Source: CAVQKZ01 sp963837325
Lineage (GTDB): Bacteria; Actinomycetota; Actinomycetes; Mycobacteriales; Jatrophihabitantaceae
Length of the DNA: 64,000 nucleotides
Reading direction: 5' to 3'
NCBI GenBank assembly: GCA_963837325.1
Contig: CAWIMV010000001.1
Span: forward strand, 2,232,001-2,296,000
Below are positions 33,462-41,975 of this stretch, piece by piece (positions within the stretch are counted from its first letter, which is position 1; the number at the start of each line of letters is the position of its first letter). A program made the translations under genes and the position numbers. The notes beneath the pieces are model-generated. The model was given only the letters and a program-made list of their open reading frames with translations. It had not been told where the DNA came from and made no database searches.

Positions 33462-33865
33462 GGGCGCTCCTGGGGGATTTCGATGACCACGTTGGTGGAC
33501 TTCACCGCCGCGATTGCGGTCGCGCCTGGTTCCAGGCCGAGTTCGTCGGCCGCCTCGCGGCTCATCAGGGACACGACCCGGTAGGGGCCGCACTGCAGTT
33601 CGACCTGGGCCATCACGGTGTCGCGGACGACCCGGGTCACCAGCCCCACAAAGCGGTTGCGCGCCGATTCCTGGTGCACCGGCTGGGCCTCGGGTACGGG
33701 GGCCGCGTTCGCCTCGGCGAATCGAGCCAGTTCGGCCCCGTCGATCACCCGACGGCCGCCCTCGTCCGTTGTCGTCGCGACCCGCCCGGCCTCGGCCCAG
33801 CGGCGCAGCGTGTCATCACTGACGCCGAGCAATGCGGCAGCGTCGCGGTATCGATACGTAGGCAC
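33458..33865 (-). CDS. Molybdate-responsive HTH/Mop protein
   Basis: 135 aa. N-terminal MerR-type helix-turn-helix: RYRDAAALLGVSDDTLRRW then AEAGRVATTTDEGGRRVIDG. A C-terminal Mop/TOBE domain binds molybdate: SARNRFVGLVTRVVRDTVMA, QVELQCGPYRVVSLMSREAA, and AIAAVKSTNVVIEIP. Probably senses molybdate and controls its own operon. GTG start only seven bases after a TAATAT -10 box, which suggests a leaderless mRNA. Overlaps modA. Confidence 0.85.
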   Translation of the reverse strand: MPTYRYRDAAALLGVSDDTLRRWAEAGRVATTTDEGGRRVIDGAELARFAEANAAPVPEAQPVHQESARNRFVGLVTRVVRDTVMAQVELQCGPYRVVSLMSREAADELGLEPGATAIAAVKSTNVVIEIPQERP

Positions 33866-33871
33866 GGCAGA

Positions 33872-33900
33872 ATATTAGCTGATCGTCCGCGTTTGCGGAC
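33872..33900 (-). promoter_or_regulatory. Promoter and palindrome before the mop-mod operon
   Basis: On the minus strand, TAATAT (33877-33872) ends six bases before the GTG at 33865. Just upstream is a perfect palindrome with a 4-base loop: GTCCGC (33885-33890), GTTT, GCGGAC (33895-33900), overlapping the likely -35 zone. A repressor site, perhaps for the Mop protein, is plausible. It does not match the E. coli ModE box. It could also be the terminator of the adjacent HNH pseudogene. Confidence 0.45.
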
Positions 33901-35284
33901 CTATCGGCCTCATGCAGACGCACCTGCGGACGGCCCATCCCGGGCTGGCGGCGTCCGTCGTGGTCCGGTCGATCGGGTAGGTGGCGGGTTCTTCCCGGTA
34001 GCGATGCGCGGTCGGGCTGATCCATTCGATCGTGCCGTCGGGTTGTCGGTCGGGTTGCCAGCCGGCCTCGTGCTTGGCGTGGGTGATGGTGCCGGCTGCA
34101 GATCGCGTTGAGATTCGCCTCGTTGGTCTCCCCGCCCTCTTCCCAAGGAATCTGGTGTTCGAGGTCGCAAAGCCGGGCTTGGCGGTTGCAGTGCGGATAT
34201 CGGCAGGTGCGGTCCCGGGCGATCACATGCTCGGCCAGGTCTTTCGGCGGTCGGTAGGTGGTCCGGCCGTAGTCGACGAGGTGGCCTTGTTCGTCGGTGA
34301 GCAGCCGGCGCCAGGTGCCGGTCTGATCGGCGGCGATCCGGCGGGCGACCGATGCCGGGATCGGGCCGGAGCCGGCGAGTTCGCCGGGCTGCTCATCCAG
34401 GCCCAGCAGGGTCGACAGCGCGACGGTGACCTGAATCGAGGGGCGTAGGCCGTGTTCGCGCGGCAACTCATCGGAGTTGGTGCCGTGCAGGGTGTTCAAC
34501 GCGAGCTGCACCACCGCATCGGCGCGACGCTGGTCAGCGGTCCGGTCGTCACCACAGGGGACGCGGCGGGCCAGGGCGTCCACGGCGGTCATGAACGTCG
34601 TCGCCCCGGTATCCGGCAGCAGCATCCAAACCTCGGACATGCCATCCGCGACCGGGGTGCGCACCACCCGCCGCTGCTTGACCGCTTCGACGTGGCGTTC
34701 TTCCGCCGGCTTCGGGGCGACGCTCAGCACGGCTTTGCGGACGGAACGCTTGAAGTTCGCGAGCACCTGCTCAGGCGCCTTGCCCAACACCGCTGACTCC
34801 ACCGCGGTCGTAGTCGGGTCATCGAGAGTCATGACCGTCTCGGCCAGGTGGCGGCAGTGGTGCACCGTGATCTCTCCACGCTCCTGCAAATCCAACGTCG
34901 ACGGCAGCCGGGTCATCGCCTTGGCCAACTCCAACCGATCCGCCGCCGTCTGCGCCGACAACCGCAGTGCGCAGGCCACGTCCTCCTTGACCACTGCTTG
35001 TCCATCTCGGCGATCGAGCCCGCCTCGACCGGGTCGTTAGCCATCACCGCCAACAACCGCAACTGCTGGGCATCGATCCAGGACCGCTGCCGCTCCAACG
35101 CCGCCAACGCATCCACCCGACCGGCGTAGGACAACCGGCGAACGTTCACATGCACCAACGGCTTGACCACAGCAGAGCCAGGAGTGACGGTCGCCGCCCA
35201 GGCCGCCACATCATCGGGAACGAGATCAGCGTCGAGCAGAGAAGGCACATACGGTTCCGGACCGTCCGCCATGGCTTCGCTCAT
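33875..35284 (-). pseudogene. Frameshifted DUF222/HNH gene, copy 2
   Basis: About 85-90% like the intact gene at 1556 by eye. It begins MSEAMADGPEPYVPSLLDAD at 35284. A one-base deletion near 34985-35000 (TGGTCAAGG against TGGCTCAAGG) shifts the frame before KEDVACALRLSAQ. A second shift near 34075-34085, where CACCATCACC is expanded by 1 base plus one codon, breaks the HNH motif after CSRHHH. The rest would read AKHEAGWQPDRQPDGTIEW and stop at TAA 33875. Both are in the coding core, so the protein is unlikely to be active. Confidence 0.85.
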
Positions 35285-35291
35285 ACGGTCG

Positions 35292-35300
35292 ATTATAGCA
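35292..35300 (-). promoter_or_regulatory. Extended -10 promoter of HNH copy 2
   Basis: TGCTATAAT on the minus strand, with seven bases between the hexamer and ATG 35284, identical in layout to copy 1. Conservation of the box in a broken copy shows the promoter travelled with the repeat. Confidence 0.6.
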
Positions 35301-35494
35301 CGACCGACCAACGTAATGGAAGCACTTTCCCCTTAATCCACAAGGTGATTGGCGCGAGCCGCAGCCCGAAAGCGCAAAGCCGAACCAACCACCCAACTCC
35401 CTCGTCGCTGCGCCTTTGCCTTTCGCCCTTCGAAAGCGAAGACCGTCCACCTCGTACAGTTGCCTCCGCCAGCCACCGGCAGAGAGGAGGCCAA

Positions 35495-36679
35495 GTGCGT
35501 ACCCAGATCGGCATCGTGGGAGCAGGTCCAGCCGGCCTCGTCCTCGCCCAGTTGCTCCACCTGCAAGGTATCGAATCGGTGGTCCTGGAACGCCGCGACC
35601 GCGACTACGTGGAAAACCGGGTGCGCGCCGGAGTCCTCGAGCACGGCACGGCCGAAACTCTCCGCGAGGCCGGCGTCGGCAAGCGCATGGACGCCGAGGG
35701 TCTTCCCCACGACGGCACCGAGCTCCGCTTCGCCCGGCAACGGCACCGCATCGACTTCACCGAGCTCACCGGTCGCAACATCACGGTGTACGGCCAGCAA
35801 GAGGTGGTCAAGGACCTGATCGCCGCCCGCGTGGAGCAGGGCGGCGACATCCACTTCGGCGTGGAGGACGTGCGCCTGGCCGGCCTGGAAACCCAAGGGC
35901 CTCGCATCCAGTTCGTTCAGGCGGGCGAGCAGCACACGCTCGAGTGCGACTTCGTGGTCGGCGCCGACGGCTTTCACGGGATCAGCCGCGACTACATTCC
36001 CGGTCTCGCGATCCGCGAACGCCAGTACCCGTTCGCCTGGCTCGGCATTCTGGCCGAGGCTCCCCCGTCGTCGCACGAACTGATCTACGCCCGCCATGAC
36101 ACTGGTTTCGCGCTGCACTCGATGCGCTCGCCGACGGTCACCCGCATGTACCTGCAGGTGCGGCCGGACACCGACATCGCCGACTGGCCGGACGACCGCA
36201 TCTGGGCCGGACTGCACGAACGGCTGGCCACCGATGACGGTTTCGCCCTCACCGAAGGGCCGATCCTGGACAAGTCCGTCACACCGATGCGCAGTTTCGT
36301 CGCCACGCCGATGCAATACGGCCGGCTGTTCCTCGCCGGCGACGCGGCCCACATCGTGCCGCCCACCGGCGCCAAAGGGATGAACCTCGCCGTAGCCGAC
36401 GTGCGCGTGCTGTCCCATGCGTTGGGCGGCTACTACGGCGACGGCCGTGAGGATCTGCTCGCGGGCTACACCGAGACCGCACTACGCCGAGTCTGGCGGG
36501 CCACCCACTTCTCGTGGTGGATGACGACCATGCTGCACGTCGACCCCGACGGTGACGCGTTCGGCGAGGCGCTGGCCCGGTCCCAGTTGGACTACGTGAC
36601 ATCCTCGCAAGCCATGGCAACGTCACTGGCCGAGAACTACACGGGCCTGCCCTACGAGCAGGGCTGGGGCTATCGATGA
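35495..36679 (+). CDS. pobA: 4-hydroxybenzoate 3-monooxygenase
   Basis: 394 aa from GTG 35495 (AGAGGAGG just upstream). FAD motif IGIVGAGPAGLVLAQLLHLQ, ERRDRDYVENRVRAGVLEHG with the PobA-specific R-x-RAGVLE, the DG motif VVGADGFHGISRDYIP and LFLAGDAAHIVPPTGAKGMN. It makes protocatechuate from 4-hydroxybenzoate with NAD(P)H and O2. First gene of the pobA-pcaB-pcaL group. The regulator is not adjacent. Confidence 0.95.
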   Translation: MRTQIGIVGAGPAGLVLAQLLHLQGIESVVLERRDRDYVENRVRAGVLEHGTAETLREAGVGKRMDAEGLPHDGTELRFARQRHRIDFTELTGRNITVYGQQEVVKDLIAARVEQGGDIHFGVEDVRLAGLETQGPRIQFVQAGEQHTLECDFVVGADGFHGISRDYIPGLAIRERQYPFAWLGILAEAPPSSHELIYARHDTGFALHSMRSPTVTRMYLQVRPDTDIADWPDDRIWAGLHERLATDDGFALTEGPILDKSVTPMRSFVATPMQYGRLFLAGDAAHIVPPTGAKGMNLAVADVRVLSHALGGYYGDGREDLLAGYTETALRRVWRATHFSWWMTTMLHVDPDGDAFGEALARSQLDYVTSSQAMATSLAENYTGLPYEQGWGYR

Positions 36680-36709
36680 CGACGCTCGCGGACAGCGCGG
36701 AGCGCCACG

Positions 36710-37864
36710 ATGAGTGAGCTGTTCGGTCCGATCTTCGGCGCGACCGCGGTCGACGCCGCGATCGACGACCGGGCCTGGCTGTCCGCGCTGTGCGAGGCCG
36801 AGACCGCGTTAGCCCGCGCTTGCGCCCGCTGCAGCCTGATCGAGTTGGCCACGGCCCTCGACATCGGCGCGGCCTGCGAAGAGGCCGGCCGCGGTGATCC
36901 AGCCGAGTTGGGCCGCCGGTCGGTCGCGGGTGGCAACCCGGTGATCCCGCTCGTGGTCACGTTGCGCGCGAGTGTGGAGCAACGCGCGGGCGCCGAGGCC
37001 GCGGCAGCGGTGCACCTCGGCGCCACCAGCCAGGACATCCTCGACACGGCCATGATGCTGATCTCCCAGCGGGCGCTCGGCGTCATCCTCGCTGACCTCA
37101 CCGATTGCGCCGACGCGGCGGCCCGGCTCGCCCGCGACCACCGGGACACGCCGATGGCCGGGCGCACCCTGCTCCAGCCCGCGGTGCCGACGACGTTCGG
37201 CGCGCTGGCCTGCGTCTGGGGTACGAGTCTTGACCGAGCGGCGGCCCGGCTCACCAGCCTGCGCGACGCGCTGCCGGTTCAGCTCGGCGGCGCGGCCGGC
37301 ACGCTGTCGGGTCTGCGCCCGCACGGGCTGGACGTACTCGCCGCGTTCGCTGACGAACTCGGGCTGGCCGAGCCGGACGGCGTGTGGCACGCCGACCGCG
37401 GCGTCGTGGCCGAACTCGCCGGCGCGCTCGGGCAGGCCGCGGCCGCCGCGGCCAAGGCGGCGACCGACATCGTGCTGCTCTCCCAGCACGAGGTCGGCGA
37501 GCTGCACGAGGCCGCACCCGGCGGATCTTCGACAATGGCCCACAAGCAGAACTCGATCGCCGCAGTCACGGCCCGCGCAGCCGCCGCGCAGGCCCCGGGT
37601 CTGGTCGCGACGCTGCTTTCGTGCGTGCCGGAACTGCAACGCGGCGCCGGCCCCTGGCACGCCGAGTGGCTGCCACTGGTTTCGCTGCTGCGTAGCGTCG
37701 GCGGCGCGGCATCCCGGCTGCGGACCTCGCTGTCGGACCTGCACGTCGACACCGCCGCGATGGCCGCCCACGTCACCGAGCTCGCGGAGCCCGACGCGGA
37801 CAGTCCCGACTTCGGCCATGCCGGCGACCTGGTCGAGCGCTACCTCTCCCGGAGGTCCCGATGA
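36710..37864 (+). CDS. pcaB: 3-carboxy-cis,cis-muconate cycloisomerase
   Basis: 384 aa, fumarase/aspartase superfamily. VHLGATSQDILDTAMML, GRTLLQPAVPTTFG and the superfamily signature GGSSTMAHKQNSIAAVTARA are intact. It converts carboxymuconate into carboxymuconolactone. It lies 30 bp after pobA and overlaps pcaL by ATGA. The protocatechuate 3,4-dioxygenase genes (pcaGH), whose product this enzyme uses, are not in the window. Confidence 0.93.
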   Translation: MSELFGPIFGATAVDAAIDDRAWLSALCEAETALARACARCSLIELATALDIGAACEEAGRGDPAELGRRSVAGGNPVIPLVVTLRASVEQRAGAEAAAAVHLGATSQDILDTAMMLISQRALGVILADLTDCADAAARLARDHRDTPMAGRTLLQPAVPTTFGALACVWGTSLDRAAARLTSLRDALPVQLGGAAGTLSGLRPHGLDVLAAFADELGLAEPDGVWHADRGVVAELAGALGQAAAAAAKAATDIVLLSQHEVGELHEAAPGGSSTMAHKQNSIAAVTARAAAAQAPGLVATLLSCVPELQRGAGPWHAEWLPLVSLLRSVGGAASRLRTSLSDLHVDTAAMAAHVTELAEPDADSPDFGHAGDLVERYLSRRSR

Positions 37865-39006
37865 CCAAACTTGTCTGGCAGGCCGACGGTCCGGACGGCG
37901 CGCCCGTCCTCGTCCTGCTCAGCTCCGTCGGCGCCACGTCGGAGATGTGGGCGCCCGGACTCGCACCCCTCACCGAGCAGTTCCGGGTCGTGCGCATCGA
38001 TACTCGCGGCCACGGCGCGTCACCGCCGGCCGCACCGGGTGAAGTCACCACCATCGAGGATCTCGGCCGCGACGTGCTGGCGGTCCTCGACGAACTGAAC
38101 ACCGAACGCGTACACCTGGCCGGCCTGTCGCTCGGCGGCATGACGGCGATGTGGATCGCGATCCATCACCCTGAGCGCATCGCTCGACTGGCCCTGATCT
38201 GCACCAGTTCCTACGTCCCGCCGGCGCAGAGCTGGCGCGATCGGGCCGCCACCGTCCGCCGCGCCGGAATGGCGGCGATCGCCGACGAGCGGGTCAGCCT
38301 GTGGGTGACGCCGGCCTTCGCCGCGGCGAACCCGCACGTCGTGGCCCGGCTGCGGGAAATGATCGTCGGCGTCGATGCCGAGAGCTACGCCCAGTGCTGT
38401 GAGGCGATCGCCGCGATGGACCAGCGCGCTGACCTCGCCCGCATCGCTGCCCCGACCCTGGTCATCGCTGGTCGCCAGGATGAAGCGATGCCGACAGAGC
38501 ACGCGCAGTTGATCGTCGACAGCATTGCCGGCGCCCGGCTGGAGATCCTCGACCCGGCCGCGCACATCCCCACCATCGAGCAGCCCGGCGCGACCGCGGA
38601 CCTGCTGCTGCGGCATTTCCAAGGTGGAGCCACGCTCGCCGCCGGCTATGCCACGCGGCGCGAGGTTCTGGGCAACGCGCACGTCGAACGCTCCATCGAA
38701 GCGACGACGCAGTTCACCGCCCCCTTCCAGGAATTCCTCACCCGATATGCGTGGGGCGACGTATGGTCGCGCCCGCAACTGCCGCGCCGGGACCGGTCGA
38801 TCGCCACGCTGGCCGCACTCGTCGCGATCGGGGCCGAGCATGAACTGGGCATGCATGTCCAGGCGGCACGTCGCAATGGCCTCACGCCCGAGGAAATCAC
38901 CGAGGTCCTGCTGCACACCGCGCTCTACGCAGGCCTGCCCCGCGCCAACCGTGCGTTCGCCATCGCAAGTGAGGCCCTGGCGGCGGACGAAACCCCCACC
39001 GATTGA
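37861..39006 (+). CDS. pcaL: Fused 3-oxoadipate enol-lactonase / 4-carboxymuconolactone decarboxylase
   Basis: 381 aa. Residues 1-~255 are an alpha/beta-hydrolase (PcaD): VLLSSVGATSEMWAPGLAPL, VHLAGLSLGGMTAMWIAIHH with the catalytic Ser, and a His in DPAAHIPTIEQPG. Residues ~265-375 are the PcaC decarboxylase: EVLGNAHVERSIEATTQFTA, LAALVAIGAEHELGMHVQAA, GLTPEEITEVLLHTALYAG. The fusion is typical of actinobacteria (Rhodococcus, Streptomyces). It performs two successive steps to 3-oxoadipate. Confidence 0.94.
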   Translation: MTKLVWQADGPDGAPVLVLLSSVGATSEMWAPGLAPLTEQFRVVRIDTRGHGASPPAAPGEVTTIEDLGRDVLAVLDELNTERVHLAGLSLGGMTAMWIAIHHPERIARLALICTSSYVPPAQSWRDRAATVRRAGMAAIADERVSLWVTPAFAAANPHVVARLREMIVGVDAESYAQCCEAIAAMDQRADLARIAAPTLVIAGRQDEAMPTEHAQLIVDSIAGARLEILDPAAHIPTIEQPGATADLLLRHFQGGATLAAGYATRREVLGNAHVERSIEATTQFTAPFQEFLTRYAWGDVWSRPQLPRRDRSIATLAALVAIGAEHELGMHVQAARRNGLTPEEITEVLLHTALYAGLPRANRAFAIASEALAADETPTD

Positions 39007-39078
39007 TCACCGGCCCCCACAGAGCTTGCCCAGGAGGTACGGTCGGCAGCGGTTACGACCGGGAGCATCGAGGTACGC

Positions 39079-39422
39079 ATGCATGAATTGTCGATCTGCG
39101 GATCCATCGCCGACATCGTGACCCGACGTGCCGACGGGCGGCCGGTCGACACCATCCACGTGCAGGTCGGGCAATTGCGTCAGGTCGTACCGGACACCCT
39201 CGTCTTATTGCTGGTCGCTCGTGAGCGCCGACACCGTCCTCGACGGCTCGCACATCGAGATCGACACCGTGCCGGCCCGGATCCAGGTGCCGCACGTGCG
39301 GCAGCAACCATGAAGTCGGTGCGTACCCCGTCCTGCTGTGCGCGAAATGCGACAGCGCCGACGTGGAGATCCTGACCGGGGAGGAATTCATCGTCACCGC
39401 CCTCGAGCTTGCGGAGGTCTAG
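39079..39422 (+). pseudogene. hypA: Hydrogenase nickel-insertion protein HypA, two frameshifts as sequenced
   Basis: HypA (~114 aa if corrected) split over three frames. The start MHELSICGSIADIVTRRADG carries the nickel-binding MHE. One extra base near 39205 shifts after VVPDTL; the sequence resumes as YCWSLVSADTVLDGSHIEID. One extra G at 39286-39287 shifts again, resuming with the zinc domain CRTCG then LLCAKC. The frame is then clean to TAG 39422, 5 bp before hypB. Both changes are single insertions in an otherwise perfect HypA, so sequencing error is as likely as decay. Confidence 0.82.
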
Positions 39423-39427
39423 CTGAC

Positions 39428-40252
39428 ATGGGTCGCTTCCATCGCCACGACGACGGCACCGAACATGAGCACGACGACCTCCAGCACGACGACCACCAGC
39501 ACGACCACGGGACCGCGCACCAACATGACGACCTCGGCGATCATTCCGGCTACGAGACCGGCCGGGAGCGGGTCGAGGTGCTCGAGCGGATCTTCGACGA
39601 GAACGACCGCACCGCCACCGCCAATCGATCCGATCTGGCCCGTGCGGGCGTGTGCGCGATCAACCTGATGTCCTCGCCGGGAGCCGGCAAGACCACCCTG
39701 CTGCGGGAGACCCTGCGCCGCTTGGCCGGCTCGATGCGGGTGGGAGTCATCGAAGGCGACATCGAGACCAGCTTGGACGCCGACCAATTGACCGGCTTCG
39801 GCGCCCAGATCACGCTCGTCAACACCGGCAACGGCTTCGGTGGGGAGTGTCACCTCGATGCGCCAATGGTCAGATCAGCCCTGCCGCGGCTCGCCCTCGC
39901 CGAGCTCGATCTGATCGTGATCGAGAACGTCGGCAACCTGGTCTGCCCGGCCGAGTTCGACGTCGGCGAACACGCCCGAGCGATGGTCTATGCGATCACC
40001 GAGGGTGAGGAGAAGCCGCTGAAGTACCCGGTGATGTTTCGCTCGGCCGATCTGGTCGCGATCAACAAGATCGATCTGTTGCCGCACCTGGACTTCGATC
40101 TCGACAAGTTCCGGGCCAACTTGCGCCAGGTCAATCCGAATGTGGCCACGATCGAGCTCAGCGCCCGCAGCGGCGACGGCGTCGATGCCTGGTGCGAATG
40201 GCTGCGCAGCCAGGTGGCCGGGGCCCGCCAACCCGCGACGATCGCCCAGTGA
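39428..40252 (+). CDS. hypB: Hydrogenase nickel-incorporation GTPase HypB
   Basis: 274 aa. A His/Asp-rich N-terminus (HRHDDGTEHEHDDLQHDDHQ and more, residues 5-40) stores nickel. The G-domain has INLMSSPGAGKTTLLRETL, IEGDIETSLDADQLTGFGAQ, IVIENVGNLVCPAEFD with the metal-site Cys, and INKIDLLPHLDFD. It hydrolyses GTP to deliver Ni with HypA. hypDEF are not in this window. Unlike its neighbours it is frame-perfect. Confidence 0.95.
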   Translation: MGRFHRHDDGTEHEHDDLQHDDHQHDHGTAHQHDDLGDHSGYETGRERVEVLERIFDENDRTATANRSDLARAGVCAINLMSSPGAGKTTLLRETLRRLAGSMRVGVIEGDIETSLDADQLTGFGAQITLVNTGNGFGGECHLDAPMVRSALPRLALAELDLIVIENVGNLVCPAEFDVGEHARAMVYAITEGEEKPLKYPVMFRSADLVAINKIDLLPHLDFDLDKFRANLRQVNPNVATIELSARSGDGVDAWCEWLRSQVAGARQPATIAQ

Positions 40253-40259
40253 GCCGATC

Positions 40260-40541
40260 GTGAAGTTCCTCGTGCTCTGGCGGATGGAGCTGTCGCTGTT
40301 GTCGCGTGAGATGGCCCAGGCCGTAGGCCGGATGGCCGGCTACGGCGCCACGCTGGAGGCAGAGGGCAAGGTGCTCGCCCGTTACCACGTGGTCGGCGCG
40401 CACGGCGGCGCGTGGATCTACCAAGTCCAGTCGCACGAGGAGTTCGAGCGACTCCTGGCCCGCGCGCCGATATTCAATTTCGCGCGCTACGACATCTATC
40501 CGCTCGCCGACATGGGAATGGGCTCAGGGGCCGGCGGATGA
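40260..40541 (+). CDS. Muconolactone-isomerase-like domain protein
   Basis: 93 aa from GTG 40260. KFLVLWRMELSLLSREMAQA, ARYHVVGAHGGAWIYQVQSH and EEFERLLARAPIFNFARYDI resemble the ferredoxin-like dimeric fold of muconolactone delta-isomerase. Real isomerases act on beta-ketoadipate-type lactones. However, this gene is locked between hypB and the XRE gene (7-bp gap and 4-bp overlap), so a role in the hydrogenase locus is more likely. Catalytic residues are not certain. Confidence 0.65.
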   Translation: MKFLVLWRMELSLLSREMAQAVGRMAGYGATLEAEGKVLARYHVVGAHGGAWIYQVQSHEEFERLLARAPIFNFARYDIYPLADMGMGSGAGG

Positions 40542-40954
40542 GCATCGGCGCCGACGAGGCCTGGCCGCATCGTCAACTGTTCATCGCCCACCGGCTGCGG
40601 CAGCGGCGCAGCGATATCGGGCTGACCCAACAGCAGGTGGTCGGCCGGCTGGCGGCGCACGGACTGCACACGACCAACCGGGTCCTCTCGAGCCTGGAGC
40701 ACGGCGCGGGCCTCGAAGTGGCCAAACTGCCGCCACTCGCCGCCGCCCTGGAGTGCACCGTCACCTACCTCGTCGGCCTCACCGACGATCCGCTCCGCTG
40801 GACACCGGACAGTATTGCCGACGAAACACCGGCCAAGTCGCGCGGCAGCGCACAAGCCGGCCAGGTCAGTTCCGGACCGTCGCTGATTCTCGGCGCCGAC
40901 GTTCCCGATCGGGCACCGCATCTGACTCTCGACGGCCGCCTCGCCGGGCCTTAG
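40538..40954 (+). CDS. XRE-family DNA-binding protein
   Basis: 138 aa. Helix-turn-helix in LRQRRSDIGLTQQQVVGRLA then HTTNRVLSSLEHG and LAAALECTVTYLVGLTD, the Cro/C1 pattern. The C-terminal 50 residues are flexible and end ILGADVPDRAPHLTLDGRLA. It overlaps the previous gene by ATGA, so it is coupled to hypB expression. A local regulator of the hydrogenase operons is a reasonable inference. Confidence 0.78.
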   Translation: MSIGADEAWPHRQLFIAHRLRQRRSDIGLTQQQVVGRLAAHGLHTTNRVLSSLEHGAGLEVAKLPPLAAALECTVTYLVGLTDDPLRWTPDSIADETPAKSRGSAQAGQVSSGPSLILGADVPDRAPHLTLDGRLAGP

Positions 40955-40983
40955 GGTCACCGGGGCCCGCGGAGGAGGAGCCG

Positions 40984-41968
40984 ATGACCATGCGAACGTC
41001 GCGAGCGCTTCTCGTGTTGCCGCTGCTGGCCGCAGCGCTGGCCGGCTGCTCGAGTGGTCGCACCGGCGGCTCGGCCAAAGCCCTGACCCTCTACACCTGC
41101 GCCAGCGCCAATGTCGAGCAGGCGGTGATCAAGGGCTTCCAGGCCGAACACGCCGGCGCCAAGGTGAACGTCTTCCGCGCCCCGACCGGGCAGTTGAACG
41201 CCCGAGTGGCGGCCGACCTGCGCTCCGGCGGGATCCGGGCCGACGTCATCTGGGCCTGCGACCCGCTGACCATGTACGGCTATGACAAGCAGCGACTGCT
41301 GCGCGCCTGGAGCCCGCCGAACGCGTCGGAGATCCCGCGCCGCTACCGCACCGCTCACTTCACCGGAATCGATCTGCTCTACATGGTGGTCGTCGCGCAC
41401 AAGGGCGCCGCCGTGCCCACGACCTGGGCCGGCCTGACGCGACCCCGATTACCGAGGCGGCCTCGCGGTGCCGAGCCCTACCGTGGCCGCGTCCGCCCTC
41501 GGGATGCTCGGCTACTTCTCCTCGGCCGCAACCTACGGTGTCGAGTTCTATCGACGGCTCAAGAGCAACGGTGCCGTCCAGGTCGATACTCCTGCCGACG
41601 TCCTGACCGGCGTGGAACAAGGCAGATACCGGGTCGGTGCGACGCTCGCGAACGCCGCATACGCCGACGTGAAGAAGGGCTCGCCGGTCAAGGTGGGTTG
41701 GCCGGCGCCAGGCGGCATCGCGATCTACGCACCGATCGGGCTGACGACAAAGAAGCAGCCATCGTCGCTCGCCGAACCGTTCGCCGCCTTCGCGGCCAGC
41801 CGCGCCGGCCAGCACATCATGGCCGAGCAGAACACGTATGTGCCCATCGCCGGCTTCGGCGGGCCTCCGATCCCCGCCGGTAGCCCGACCATCGCCCCGG
41901 ACTGGGCCGCACTGGCCGCGAACTACAAGGCCATCCTGGCCGAGTACGCCACCGTCTTCGGCACCTGA
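40984..41968 (+). pseudogene. ABC transporter solute-binding lipoprotein (iron-type), one frameshift
   Basis: About 327 aa if corrected. Lipoprotein signal LLVLPLLAAALAGCSSG (lipobox ALAGC). It continues LTLYTCASANVEQAVIKGFQ, ADVIWACDPLTMYGYDKQRL and a binding-protein core. One extra base near 41439 shifts the frame before DPDYRGGLAVPSPT; the rest is clean (MLGYFSSAATYGVEFYRRL to YATVFGT). Fold resembles FbpA/AfuA ferric-iron or phosphonate binding proteins. The length, 3n+1, fits a single insertion. Confidence 0.78.
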
Positions 41969-41975
41969 GCTGCAC

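Larger units (their letters stand above)
33875..35434 (-). repeat. Dispersed inverted repeat, copy 2
   Basis: Inverted partner of 1406-2914. Similarity begins in the A/G-rich tract at ~35434, includes the AGCGACGAGGGAGTTGGGTG block at about 35390-35410, the -10 box, and runs through the pseudogene. The flanks beyond are unrelated to copy 1. With the two copies inverted, recombination between them would flip the 31 kb in between. Confidence 0.7.
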
